The translations under genes and the position numbers were made by a program. Shown here one piece after another: positions 46,900 through 59,053 of a stretch of 64,000 nucleotides of DNA (position 1 is its first letter; each line of letters starts with the position of its first letter). Location of the stretch: NCBI GenBank assembly GCA_029379385.1, contig CM055607.1:15624001-15688000 (forward strand), read 5' to 3'. This DNA is from Quillaja saponaria. Lineage: Eukaryota > Streptophyta > Magnoliopsida > Fabales > Quillajaceae. The notes below the pieces were generated by a model. That model worked only from the letters and a program-made list of their open reading frames with translations, was not told the DNA's origin and did no database searches.

Positions 46900-48330
46900 T
46901 AAAAACTGCTTAATGCAGTTCAGTAAAATAAGATTTCATTCTAGTGGTGGAGGAATGATTGCCAAAGGGATAACATCTTCAATAGCCAAAGAAGCCAACA
47001 ATAGCAGGTGGAGCAGTATCAGCTTGGCTTGGAGGTACAATAGCAAGTAATGAACCTAGTAACAGTTTGTTCCTTCTTCACCTCAGCTAACATTTCTTTC
47101 AGTTGAGACCATGGACTTCTTGGCTTCAGTTAAACCAGCTTCTCCAACACTTAGATCGCTTTCCAACAGAGTCTTTTTTTGCACTAAACAAGCAATCTCA
47201 CAGTCTAGGAAAGTGTTTCTGTTGTACAAATCAATTCTAACATTGGTGCTAGTTTTTAAGCTTAGGTAAGATTAATTTTACTTGAGATTGAAGAGAAGCT
47301 ATTTCAGCTTGAATTTGAGCCAGCTCCTTATCCAGTTGCTCCAATTTCCTAGTAATTCTCACTTCCTCAAAAAGATTCTCTTGTCGATCTTTCTTAACAA
47401 CTTCAAACTAGGGCCTAAAAGGTGTTTTTCCTAGCTTTAAGGATCAGCCAGCTGTGCTAGCTAAGAGGCACTGGTCTCTTCACGCTCTTTGTTGACTTTA
47501 TATAGAAAATCCATATAATTAAAGAGTAAAGCCATTTGGTTAAGAACCATATTCATAGCAAGGGATACCAAAGAAGTATTAGCCAACATAGCCACCTTCG
47601 ACATCGATAACTTAAGGGTCTCGACTATTTTAGGATCAGAAGGAAAGGAAATCTTTAAGAAACTGGTTTTCAGTAAATTCTAGATGCATAGAGATGGGAG
47701 AAGTGTCTCTTATTGTGGGCTAGAAAAAGGAGTAGAGATTTGAAATACTGGTTAAGAACTTCATCAGAGATCATAGGGGATGCAGCCGATGAAAATGCAA
47801 TTAGAGGTGCCACTTTTAGAGTTTTGAAGGGTCTTGATAGGCCGACTCATTAACTAATCAAAATGAGATTGTTCGAAAAATACCTTAACTGAAGGCTCAG
47901 GTTCGGCTAGTGATATTTTAGATTTTGCTGCAGGAGCAAGGACCGTGAAGATTATAGAGTAAGTCTCTTAACATTTCCAGCCTTGATATATCTAGGGGTT
48001 TCTTTGAAGGTTTTCAAATAGAGGCCATGAAAGCAAATAATAGGAGGCAATGAATTCAGGGTTTAGAGAAGGAAGCTCGGAGAATTAGAAGCAAATAGGA
48101 GATGCAAGTTGAAAAGTAATTCTTCAAGTCACCCAATTAGAAAGAATCCAGGTTCAGCATGAAATTTGAATCCAAACCAGAGATTTAAGAGATTTGAGTC
48201 ATCCATTGGAAAACGGAAAGGTTGGCGAATGGAATTTATTAATTGCTTATTCATTAAGGTAACTGAGAATTTGAATTTGAAAATGAGATATGATGCATCG
48301 ATTCAAGGTATTTTATGCACTCATACCTAA
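46900..48330 (-). pseudogene. antisense coiled-coil region of the Tat element
   Basis: Between integrase and the 3' LTR, decayed minus-strand frames encode helical, charged sequence such as KKDRQENLFEEVRITRKLEQ and ELAQIQAEIASLQSQ (47255-47405). Tat-lineage elements are known to carry an extra, often antisense, frame here (plant-mobile-domain type with a coiled-coil tail). I see only the coiled-coil part and no intact domain, so the role is inferred. Confidence 0.45.
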
Positions 48331-48348
48331 ATGATACAGGGGGCAAAG

Positions 48349-49420
48349 TGTTAATACCAAAAAATATGTAAGGTATGGGCTGAATTCATTTGGGCTTATT
48401 CGACAAATTTAGATCAGTTGAGTTTTAACTCAGCTAATGGACTGGGTCAACTAACTAACTTTGGGCTGAATTAAAATTATGTTAATTAGGTTAAGACCAA
48501 TTTAGTAAGCTACTTAGTTACTATAATCAAGCCATCTCCAGTATTTTATTCAAAAATAATAAAAGATAGTAGCATGGTTTTCAAATCCCTTTGAAATAAG
48601 GATTTTCGATTAGGATCTCAACTGAAAGGATAGAGTTGTTGGGAACAGTTCAGAGGTGGAAATAAAAATAAAACCTATTTAAACTAGTTCAGATTCTATC
48701 TTTCAACAAGCCTGGACTCTTATTGGGCTTATAGACTAGTTAAAGCAAAATTAGAACAGTAAGTTAAGTAGAGTTATTGGGTCTGCTGAGTTGGACCAAT
48801 TCAAGGGTAGTTTGGTGCATCTTTCAATGTCAAACCCTATTTCTAAGGGATAATGGAGGTATAAGGCACCAGAAAACCGTTATTTGGACTAGCTGATGCA
48901 AAAATCAATTGCTAAAAATCTGGACAAGTCAGCTGACAGGGGCTGTAACCAATTTTGGTTGTTAGCTATGTTCCTAAATTGGTGAATACTTAGGTTAGAA
49001 AGTTAAGGGAGTAACATGTCAGATATACTTAGTGGGTTAACAAGCTAATTTTTGTTGTATAAATAAGACTAGAGTCATCAATTGTAAAACACTCTAACGT
49101 CAAACACACAACAATTCAACATCAATTCAATTCCTATTTGACATTCAACATTTATTGCTTTATAACATTTCTCTATATACTTTATTTACAAGCATTTTTT
49201 TACATTGCTTTATTGTATTTATCGCTTCCCTTTATAAATTCATGCCCAATAGTTACATTTCAATCATACCAACTCACTAGGAACTTTCTTGAGCATCCTA
49301 GGAACTCATTATCTAAAAAACAGAGTCCTTTTTTTTGCCGAATCACTTGAATAGTGTGAATCAAGAGTTGCGAAGTTAGCCAAGTTACCTCAGCTGGTCT
49401 CCATAGAAAAATATTTCACA
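48349..49420 (+). repeat. 3' LTR of the Tat element
   Basis: A polypurine tract, CAGGGGGCAAAG (48337-48348), is followed directly by TGTTAATACC, the expected 3' LTR start. A TATA-like TATAAATAAG occurs near 49058. The right edge is placed at TTTCACA (about 49420), where florendovirus-like sequence begins soon after. Without a 5' LTR the end is approximate. Confidence 0.6.
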
Positions 49421-49439
49421 AACAGGTATAAAGATATTT

Positions 49440-52400
49440 CCTGTCTAGAGTTTATCAAAGACCAGATAGTTAAGAAAACTTTTAAAAAGAAAAATTTATT
49501 ACTAGTCCTCTAACTCTATTTGCTGACAAAATACAGTAATAGACTTGAAGAAAAACATGGAGGAATTATACCATATGAGAGCTTATACTTATGATGAGTT
49601 GGCTTCAGAAGTGTTAACTGATGTAATAACACTTTGTAATGATATAAGACTCAAATGCCAAATAGATAAAGAAAAAATGGGTGGGAAAGGCGTTAGGAAC
49701 ATTTTGTGAACAATTTGGTTATCCTGTTTAAAGTCCTTATAATCAGACAAAAAAGCATAACAAAATCTTATAAATCCTCTAATAAGCCTTATAAGAGAAA
49801 ACATCAAAAGCAAGATTATAAACCTAAAGAAGCAAGTAATGAAGGATCCAGGAAAAAGCCAATAAAAAAGGAAACTAAATTTTGTTCCTATATGTTAGAA
49901 GTGTGAAAAATTAAGGCATTATCAAAATAAATATAGGGTAAAAAAGAAGATCAATAATTTACACATAGACAAAGGATTAAAAAATTCATTTTGTCAAATT
50001 CTACTAGAAGAATTTGATAATGAAAAAGAATAAGCTTTTGCTTATATTATAGTGAATTCTTCTAATAATGAATCTGACTGCTGATTCCAAGACAGAACCT
50101 GAAAATAAAATCAAAAAACTTGAATGTGATTTTGAATAGGATTGTGATGATTGCGTTATGAAATAAATATGATTAAGTAATCTAAATATTAATGTTTTGT
50201 CTAAAGAAGAAAGTCTTATTTTAGACCTTATAGACAAAATTAATGATCCCTAGGAAAGAAGAAGACAATTAGAGAATTATATACAATGTCTTCTAGAAAT
50301 ACTAATCACCATAGTATAAAGGAAGTGTGAAAGTTGATGCTTATTCTTCTAAAAATATAATAGAAAGAGTAAAGCAAAGTAGTAATTCTACTAGTGAACC
50401 AATAATAGTTGAATCTAAAAGTTGAAATTAAAAAAGAATTAAAAAACTCTAAAACAAAGAGTTAATGTTCTCGAAGAATGTTAGAAATATCAATTTAATG
50501 ATCTTATGTGGGAATCTTCTAAAATGAAAGAAGTAGGAAAAAGGAAAAGCCTTAATGATTAAGAATGAAAATGAAGATGAAAATGCTAATAATGGCTAAG
50601 GTGGATCGATAAACCATATTACTAATCCTCAAGGATGGATTTATGCTATGAAAAGAATAGTAGCTCAATAATGGTTTATGAAAGTAACAATTGTAGTAAA
50701 TTTTGAGTTTAGTTTTCAATCCATTACCCTAATTGATTCAAAAGCATATTTAGATTGTATATATGAAGGATTGGTATCTTCAAAATGCTATTAGAAAACT
50801 ACTTAACTTCTTTATACTGCTGATGGAAAGCATCTAATAATAAACTATGAACTATCTAATGCAACAATTTGTAACAATAAAGTCTATTTTGCACTTCCCT
50901 TTGTTCTAGTCAAAGAATAAGCTCAGAAAGCTATCTTAGGAAATCACTTTTAACATATGTTATTTCCTATGACCAGAGTTGATGAATTAGGAATGGAAAC
51001 TAAGGTACAGGGAAGACAGGTTAAATTTGATTTTATTGAAGAACCAAAGATGCATGAAATACATCTAATAAAAGATGTTATAAAGCAGAAAGAAAAATTC
51101 TTAATGCCCTTAAAAAAGAAAATATGATATAAAAGAATTGAAAAACAACTAAAATCTTCTAAATTACAAGAAGAAATTAAAATAATTCCAAAACAAATTA
51201 GAAGAATAAGTCTAGTGCTGAGATTATTAATGCTTTTTAGAATATGAAGTAACATATAATTGAATTACCTTATGAACCAGACTTTAATAAAGGAAAAATT
51301 CTTACATTGCCATGGGACCAAGACATTTAGAAATTTGTAAAAAAGAAATTGAAGAATTACTTAAAAATGAGACATATTAGAAAAAAGTTATAGTCTATAG
51401 AGTTGTCCAGCATTTTATGTTGAAAATGCTGCTAAATTAGAAAGAGGAATTCCTAAGCTAGTTATAATTATAAACCTTTAAACAAAGCCATAAGATGGAT
51501 AAGATATCCAATCCCTAATAAAAGGCATCTCGTTAATAGGCTATACACTGCCAAAGTATTTTTTAAATTTGATATGAAATCAAAATATTGGCAGATTCAT
51601 ATTGCTGAAAAGGTTAAGTATAAAACAGCTTTTACATTTCCCTTTCAGCATTATAAATGGAATGTTTTGCCATTTAGATAAAAAAAAAAAAAAAAAAAAA
51701 CTCCATCTAAATTTGAAAATATCGTGAATGATATCTTTAATCCTTATCATGATTTTAAAATAGTATGCATTGATGATGTTTTAGTTTTTTCACCTTCCAT
51801 TGAAAAACACTTTAAACATCTTCACATGTTTTTAAATATTGTTACCAAGACTGGTTTAGCGGTTTTAACAAAAAAGGTAAAACATTTCAATTAGTTATTA
51901 GAATTCTTGGGTCATAATATTTCTAAATGATCAATATTACCAATTGATGAGCTATAAAATCACTGATAAGTTCCCTAATTAATTAAAGGGAAAAACAACA
52001 ATTACAAAGGTTCTTGGAAAGCCTAAATTATGTGGGACAATTTCATAAAGATTTAGCTTTAGATTGTAAATTATTATTTACAAGACTAAAGAAAAATCCT
52101 CTAAAATGAAATAATGATTTTACTGTAAGCAATTAAAAGAATTAAGCAAAGAGTAAAAGAGCTTCTTTGTTTATACTTTCCTCATCCTGAAGCGTACAAA
52201 ATTGTGGAAATTGATGCTTTAGAATTAGGTTATGGATGGATATTGAAACAAAAATTAGCTAATAAAGAGCAATTAGTTAGATTTACTTCAAGAACATGGA
52301 AAAGTGCTCAACAGAACTATTTAACAATTAAAAAAGAAATACTAGCTATAATTCTGTGTATCACTAAGTTTGAATCCGACCTATTAAATAAAAAATTCTT

Positions 52401-53690
52401 ATTGAGAATTGCATTGTACATCAGCTAAAGACATCTTATTGAAAAGATGTAAAGAATATAGGCATCTAAACAAATATTTGCAAGATGACAAGGCATATTA
52501 TCTGTCATTCGAATTTGAGATAGAATGTATTAAAGGAGAATTCAACACCTTACCAAACTTTTTAACAAGAGAATGTTTGCACGAATCCTAGAAGAAAAGG
52601 AATTGTGTTTTCCCCAACTAAAAGAAGCATGCAAAATCCTAATGTCAAGGATTCTGATAATGGAGAAAAAACAAATCTTAGTGATAAAGCCTATGAGCTA
52701 GCTCTTCCTTGCAATACAAAGGATTTTAAATATCTTTACTTTCCTCTATCCTATAAAAAAAAATAGCTTCTATTGAGAAAATGCATGTTAATTTAGCACC
52801 ATTTGAAATAGCCCCATTTTATCTCCATAATAATCTTTCTTCTAAACTTGATCCTAATGGTATTTTATATTATTTAAATATCCTTTTAGAGGCACAAGTC
52901 AGTGTCTTTATGAAAACTTATTCAAAGCTCATTATTTATAAACTCTTAAAACGGGAGTAATGGGATATGGATTTATACTGCCAAAGACAATTAAGAGATA
53001 AACAAATATTTCCTAAGTTATATAATAATTTTGATTATATGGCTACTTGGGAAAATTAGCTTTTATTTGAGAAAAAAGCTAGGAAGCATAGTTGGTTTTT
53101 AATATTTATTCTTAATAGAGAGCCTGTTGAAAATTCAATGGTTTAAAATATGATATTTTTCTTGGGAATTATTTCCTAACTCCTTTCCAAAATATGTTCA
53201 ACTATATTGGGACAAATTTAACAAAAATAATTCTCGACTACAAACACAAGACAAAGTGATAATGTTTGCTACGTATTATCAAATTTCTTAGATAGTAAAG
53301 TGAGAATATATAGTAAAGGACTATACTTTGTAAAATTTTGAAATTAATTAGATAGTACCATAGTTGATTCAAAAAATCCAAATAAAATTGTGGAATAATT
53401 TTTCTAATTTTGAAGAAAATCTTAATAACCATCAGAAATTAGGGATTTTGAGATCTTTAGCACCAATTTCTACAACTTTTACACTTGAAAATATGAAGGT
53501 TTTGGACATGATTAGAGATTTATTAGCCTCTTCTTCAAAGGATGGAATTTATAAAGAATTATTAAAAATTCTTGAAGATAATGTTTCTAATAATATGAGT
53601 CAAGATGATCGGGCTTATTTTCAAGATTCTCAAGACCCGGATGATAAAGGAGTTGAAATTTTTTTAGAAGAGACCCATCCCTAATAATGC
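49440..53690 (+). pseudogene. EPRV-3: decayed florendovirus-like pararetrovirus
   Basis: Domains in order on the plus strand, all broken. CP C-terminal part with Lys-rich tract and damaged zinc knuckle (49550-49950). Protease (50690-50950), with LIDSKAYLDCIYEGL where LIDSGA is expected, so the catalytic motif is lost. RT (51250-51950): AIRWIRYPIPNKRHLVNRLY, KFDMKSKYWQIHIAEK, then CIDDVLVFSPS in place of YIDD. RNase H (52198-52590): VEIDALELGYGWILKQ, KKEILAIILCITKFESDLLN, EFEIECIKGEFNTLPNFLTR. A further frame lies at 53364-53684. A run of 21 A at 51680-51700 replaces the RT motif between PF and PSKF. The protein wording matches florendoviruses; it is clearly different from EPRV-1. Confidence 0.8.
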
Positions 53691-54039
53691 TAGTCATTTT
53701 ATTAAAAGAAATAATAACTTGCTGGTGGATCAACTCCAAATTATCCAAGACACATGCCCAGATAAGTTTGAGTGCCTTATCATCAAGGCATCTACTTCAG
53801 TTGTTTTTATCATTTTAGAATCTACTTTTTAAAGTTATTTGTATATGTTTTCCTTATTTATAGGAGCCCTCTTCTTAGGAGAAGATATCACTTATTGTAA
53901 CATTTCTACTTTGTGAGAAGTTTTTTGTGAATGTCTTTGGGAGCTTTTGTGAGTTTATTGGTATGGCTTCGTTATTCCATGTAACTACTTTAAAATATTG
54001 TCTGGATGTCTTCAGTGATACAAGTATGTTTGATTCAAA
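53691..54039. other. EPRV-3 3' flank, no gene seen
   Basis: Non-coding. It may include viral intergenic sequence (CTTATTTATAGGAG near 53854 is TATA-like), but no primer-binding site was recognised. Confidence 0.35.
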
Positions 54040-54740
54040 ACCTGTAGACACTCATATAGATCCCAACACTAAACTTGTACCAAATGAGAGGAGTTATTGA
54101 TAAATCTTGAACAATACATACGTCTTGTTAGTAAGCTAAACTATCTCACAGTCACTAGACCATATATTGCTTTTGCAACTAGTATGGTTAGCCATTTTCT
54201 TTTTCAGCCTCAAACACCTCATTAGAATGTTTTTATTCGTATACTAATATATCCTAAAACTATACTCAGAAAGGGATTATTATATAAGAACCATGGACAC
54301 ACTCTAGTTCAAGGACTTGGTTGTGGTTGTCACATATAGTTTAGAAACATAATTCTATTTCAGTTCAAGATTATAATGATGCTGATTAGCCTAACTCTCT
54401 GGTTGAAAAAAATCTACTGTAGGATACTGTATATTTTTGGGAAGAAATCTTGTTTTATTAAAAAACAAAAAACAAACTTTTGTTGCAAGATCTAGTATTG
54501 AATTTGAATACGAGGCCAAGACTTAAACTTGAATTTTTTTCAAAACTCACATCTTAGGAGTTAGCGTGTGATAACCAAGCTGCACTACATATTATCTCAA
54601 AACCTGTCTTTCATGAATGAACAAAATATATAGAGATTGACTATCATTTCGTTGTGAGAAACTTCTGGATAACACGATTAAGACATCATGTAAAATCTGA
54701 AAATCAATTATCAGATCTCTTCACAATCTTTGGCAGGTAA
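54040..54740 (+). pseudogene. copia RNase H C-terminal fragment
   Basis: Read across frames: YIRLVSKLNYLTVTRP, then IAFATSMVSHFL, a KTKKQTFVARSSIEFEYEA-type block, and a final histidine/acid tail near 54640-54720. This is the C-terminus of copia pol. A PPT-like stretch and LTR start follow at 54795-54805. It is likely the same element as copia C. Confidence 0.75.
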
Positions 54741-54804
54741 CCAGCTCCAACATCTATGTTACAAGGTCGAAATATATAACGTATATGCTCCAACTTGGGA
54801 TGAG

Positions 54805-54970
54805 TGTTATAATATAAATATAAATAACTTAGTTAGTAAGTCAATTTCCCTTATTATAGCTTGTCTCCTTATTATATATAGTTTCAGTAGGTCAATTTCC
54901 CTTATTATAGCTTGTCTCCTTATTATATATAGTTCACTTATTTGTACTTCACACAATCTCATAATATGAA
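54805..54970 (+). repeat. start of copia 3' LTR with 51-bp duplication
   Basis: TGTTATAATATAAATATAAA follows a degenerate copia polypurine tract. Inside, a 51-bp-period duplication (TCAATTTCCCTTATTATAGC, copies at 54841 and 54892) is seen. The right end is not defined. Confidence 0.5.
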
Positions 54971-55514
54971 TGTATTATTCTGACGAGGAATTCTCAACCA
55001 ACTCACAAAATGTATATATGACATCATTAAACTTTTAAGCTATATAATTTGTATATAAGGCTATATGGTAGCTTAGTACATAAAGCCCTTACCTCAATAC
55101 ATATAATGGATTTGTGCAAAATATTTTATTAGAGGAAGAGTAATAATAGGTGATGGAAAGGAGTTGGGTTCAGACCACATGATGGATCAATGAATTTAAA
55201 TAGCCACCTATTCTAGCACTATCAAATAGAATCTCTGAGTCAAATTAAAGGGATTAAGTTTAGTTAGTTCCAAAAAGCACCACTGTCTGCCTTCAAAAGT
55301 AAACGCATAAAGTCCAACACAGATCTCCCTAATATAACTGGAAAGGTGTCCTGAAGTAGACCTTTCCTGAAGTAGTTTACATACGCATATAAAGTCCAAC
55401 ACGAATCTCCCTAATATACATGACATGCATTCTATAGCCTTTTAAGTGGGTTCTTGGAGCTTTTTAGGTGTGATATTCGCAAATATAGTTAGGCTCAAAG
55501 TGCCAAAGGGATGA
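54971..55514. other. intergenic, no gene seen
   Basis: The only structure is an imperfect direct repeat of about 34 bp around AAAGTCCAACACAGATCTCC (55309 and 55391). Confidence 0.5.
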
Positions 55515-55921
55515 CTTACATATGGTGCAAGTACGCCTGGGCTAGTGGGAAGAAACCCACCACAGGACGTCCCTCCTGGTCACTTAGCCGTCATAGTGGG
55601 GGAAGCAAACAAGAGATTTGTTATAAGATCAGAGGACCTGAACCACCCAGTACTCCGGCAATTGCTAGACCAAGCATATGAAGAATATGGTCTCAACAAG
55701 AATGTTCCTCTGTCTATACCGTGTGACGAGTTCCTCTTTGAGAAATAATCCAATCCCTCAGAGGTGGTACAAACCAACGTCAAATATCTTGTGATATAGC
55801 TGTGGGAGATGCAGAATTGAGCTGGTGGAAGGATTCAAGAATCAAGACAACTACTTCAAGGGTTCACAAAAAGATCAATATTCTAGAGCAACAGCAAAAG
55901 CAGCAAGGGAAGCAGAAATAG
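55515..55921 (+). pseudogene. SAUR auxin-responsive protein pseudogene
   Basis: The conserved SAUR core is clear: DVPPGHLAVIVGEANKRFVI, LNHPVLRQLLDQAYEEYGL, then LSIPCDEFLFE. SAUR proteins are small, usually intronless auxin-induced regulators of cell expansion. Two defects are visible. The core frame has no ATG before an upstream TGA (about 55509-55511). A missing base near 55743 replaces the usual FEEII by a stop; the rest (SLRGGTNQRQIS, AELSWWKDSR) continues in the next frame to about 55921. Hence a pseudogene, unless both defects are assembly errors. Confidence 0.8.
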
Positions 55922-58617
55922 TAGTGGACACAATCCCTTTACTGCAATCCTGAGGCATTGCCATAAATTGAGGACTATACAAGGAGCAGTTCTAAGCATT
56001 TCTAATAGATCTGCAAAAACAAGTTACTGTAAGCCTATGTACAAATGTTTTTTGGATAAGCATGTATGATGGCTCTATTCTACTGAAGTGAGAAGTTAAA
56101 ATTTTATACCAGGTGATCTCATGAAGATGCACTTGCAGTTGGACACCCTACAAAGGGAAGCTTGTAAATTAACTTAATTAAAGATATGAAATGTATGCGC
56201 ACAAATCTACATGCAGCTCAAGGACCCTAAACAAACTCGGTCACATATCATAATTAGTTTTACAGGATCTGAGTAAATTGAGTGCCCAGCTAAATATCCA
56301 TTGCAAACTTATATCTCTTTACAGCCAGGCATTCTTTCATTCAGAAAATAGCATCTTAGAGTTAAATGCTAATTAACAAATCATATATCACATATGCTTC
56401 AGTCTTGTTAACGGGTTTTCGAGCTGTGGAAATTTACATAAGGCCACATGCAAGGTTTAATTACTAAAATGGAAATTCTTTCGTGCTGCTCGGTGCTTCA
56501 GCCATAAAATGGAAGCACTTGAAAGATATAGGATCTAGCGTATATGGTTCTTAATGCTCACATGTTTGAGTAAAATGAGCAGGAGGGGACTGGTTTTTCA
56601 GGTATCCATATATGTACTTGACATTGTCATGCAACAATGGCAGCACCGCTTACAATATTATCCTAGTCCAGAACCTTGTATTTTTTATGGGCACATGGTT
56701 TGCAGCGAAGTGAAGAAGAAAGGAAACAGGATTTGATTCGTCGAAGTTCATGGGAAGTCAAATGAACAGTCAAGTAGCTCAATAAAAGATACTCAAACAC
56801 AATTTATCTAGTCTTACACATCAAAATGAAGTCATTTCCCAGTGTTATAGGGAAGATATAGATTGGAAGATTTGAATAATACAAGGAAAGCAAGTGTAAA
56901 GAATGTTTTGTGGATGGAATTGAAATTTGACCATACAATTTGGTTGGTTGCCCGTGTTTCAATTTGAGCTTTCAGCTCCGAAACTTATTTGCAAAGCACA
57001 GGCCTATAATAGAGCCAAGGTGTTGAAACTGACACTGTTAAGCAGATGATATAATGTTAATAGTAAAACCATACATAAAATTAACATATGAAAACAAGAA
57101 GCCCAAATTATGAAAAATGTAAAAAGGTTGAACATATCTTGTGCATTTTGATTATCACGCTGCTTCTTTGTTGAGTTATTGGTTCCAAGAAGCACATATC
57201 AATCCAAAACTGTAGTAGAGTCAAACTGTAGAGAACAATAATCCAATTCAAACAAGCTTTATATGGCATCTTCAGTCTTCCAGAAGATCAGCATACATAA
57301 CGATTCAAGAAAAACAACAAAAAGCTTTCATGTTATGCATTATTACACTGCAGTTAAGAAACGTAAAGAATTGAAGAAATGCAAGTAATCAATACAAAAG
57401 GTTAAATGGAGCTGGGTTCTATTTTGTCTTTTCATAATTATATTTACTTCAATTAAAAGTCAGGCAATATGCAACTGTAATAGAAGAGAAGACTTGTTTA
57501 TGCCACTTTTGCTTTCTTTTCCTACATTTCCTTGGGCCAAAAGTTGATCTCTACACTTTACCCGATTCTGAGAGAACACACCATGGCAGGGTTCAGATTT
57601 TGGAGTTGTATATAATATAACCCAGTACATGAACAGCAACAGGTTTGATGCCAAGGAACTAAAATTCGTTTCGAGGTACTGTTTCAATAAGTCCAGAAAT
57701 AGAAAACAATTGGAAAAACAGCATGGAAACGCTAACTTTTGTGGAAACAGCATAAAAATATATAATAAAATGCATATTATAATAATTGTAAGTATCTAAC
57801 ATTATTAATTTAGTACATAAAATACTATTAAATACATAATAAAGTAAAATTCTAAACATAGACATACAAATTGAAAAAAATATCAAATTACAATCACTAT
57901 CCAACCAACAGTGGGGTGGTTAGCAAATACTGAACTTATATTTAATAAAAAATTTAATTTGAACCAACATATATATGTCTCAAATTTTAATATTATTCAT
58001 CAAGTTAAACTAAATTAATACAAAATATTTGTATAAAAATAAATAAATAAATAAAAGACCAAGAAACCAAACATGGGTAAAATCCTAAAAGGATTTTCCT
58101 CGTTAAATTATATCATCTGAATATACATCAAATAAGATTAAAAAAAAATTGAAATCCTAAAATATGAAGAGAATTAGAGCCAAAATTTTAGATTTTTAAA
58201 TTCTAAAAATATCATGTTTTTGTTTACTTGTTTCATGTGAAAACAATGGAAATGACTCCGTTTGGTGTAAAAACGCACCTGTTTCATATAAAAACACTCC
58301 CATTTCACGTGGAAACAATGGTTGCCTTTCTGTAAGTGAGTTTCATTTTGGGTAGTGTGGAAACGGAAACATTTCGCATGTTTCGACCGTTTCAACACGA
58401 ACTTTTAAACCTTGTTTGATGCTATGTGATTCTTAAACAGGTCAAAATTTCAGTAGTTGTTTTTGAAGGAGAACTAGGATACTTTTTAGATAGTTTAAAC
58501 TGTAATATATAATTGCTGTATTTGTCCTTTGGCGGTTTTAGGCCTCCTTCACATGTATATCTTCAAACTTTTTCTTTTTTAATTATTACTTAAAAAAAGA
58601 AAAGGAGGAAACAAACT
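55922..58617. other. intergenic, no gene seen
   Basis: No frame resembles a known protein. At 58215-58400 short related blocks recur (TTTCATGTGAAAACAATGG, TTTCATATAAAAACACTCC, TTTCACGTGGAAACAATGG), each of which is partly self-complementary. Confidence 0.5.
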
Positions 58618-58995
58618 AAGGGCTGGTTTAGCAATGTTGTGACTCTCCAAAAGTTGTTGTGCACTGTGTGCTGTGCAAAAGCCCCTATGGAAAGCTTCAG
58701 GAACACTATTTGGTAAATTTTTTAAAACAGTTGCTGTGAACAGTAAAGAAAACTTTAAAAAAAAATTAATCTGCATGCATGTCTAGAATATCAAAAAAGA
58801 ATTATATAAGAACAAAGAAAATTCTTTAGAAATAGATAATGTTGAAATTATTCTGTAATTCTAATGGTTTTGGTATTTCAGATTTTATACAGCCACAGTA
58901 GCTTTGAAAAGCATCCCCTGGCTGCTTCTCAAAAGCACATGGGGCTTTTAAAAAGCAATTGAAGAAGCACCATAAAAAATTTACCAAACACTAAC
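58618..58995. mobile_element. possible hAT-type MITE
   Basis: The left end GGGCTGGTTTAGCAA and right end TTTACCAAACACTAAC are imperfect inverted repeats around a non-coding, GC-richer interior with AGCATCCCCTGGCTGCTTCT-like fold-back blocks. The flanks CAAACTAA and AACACTAA are only partly alike, so the target duplication is uncertain. Confidence 0.4.
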
Positions 58996-59053
58996 TCGTG
59001 ATTTGCTGTGGAAAAGCGACATCACCTTGTTGAACAGCATTCCCAAGCCCACC

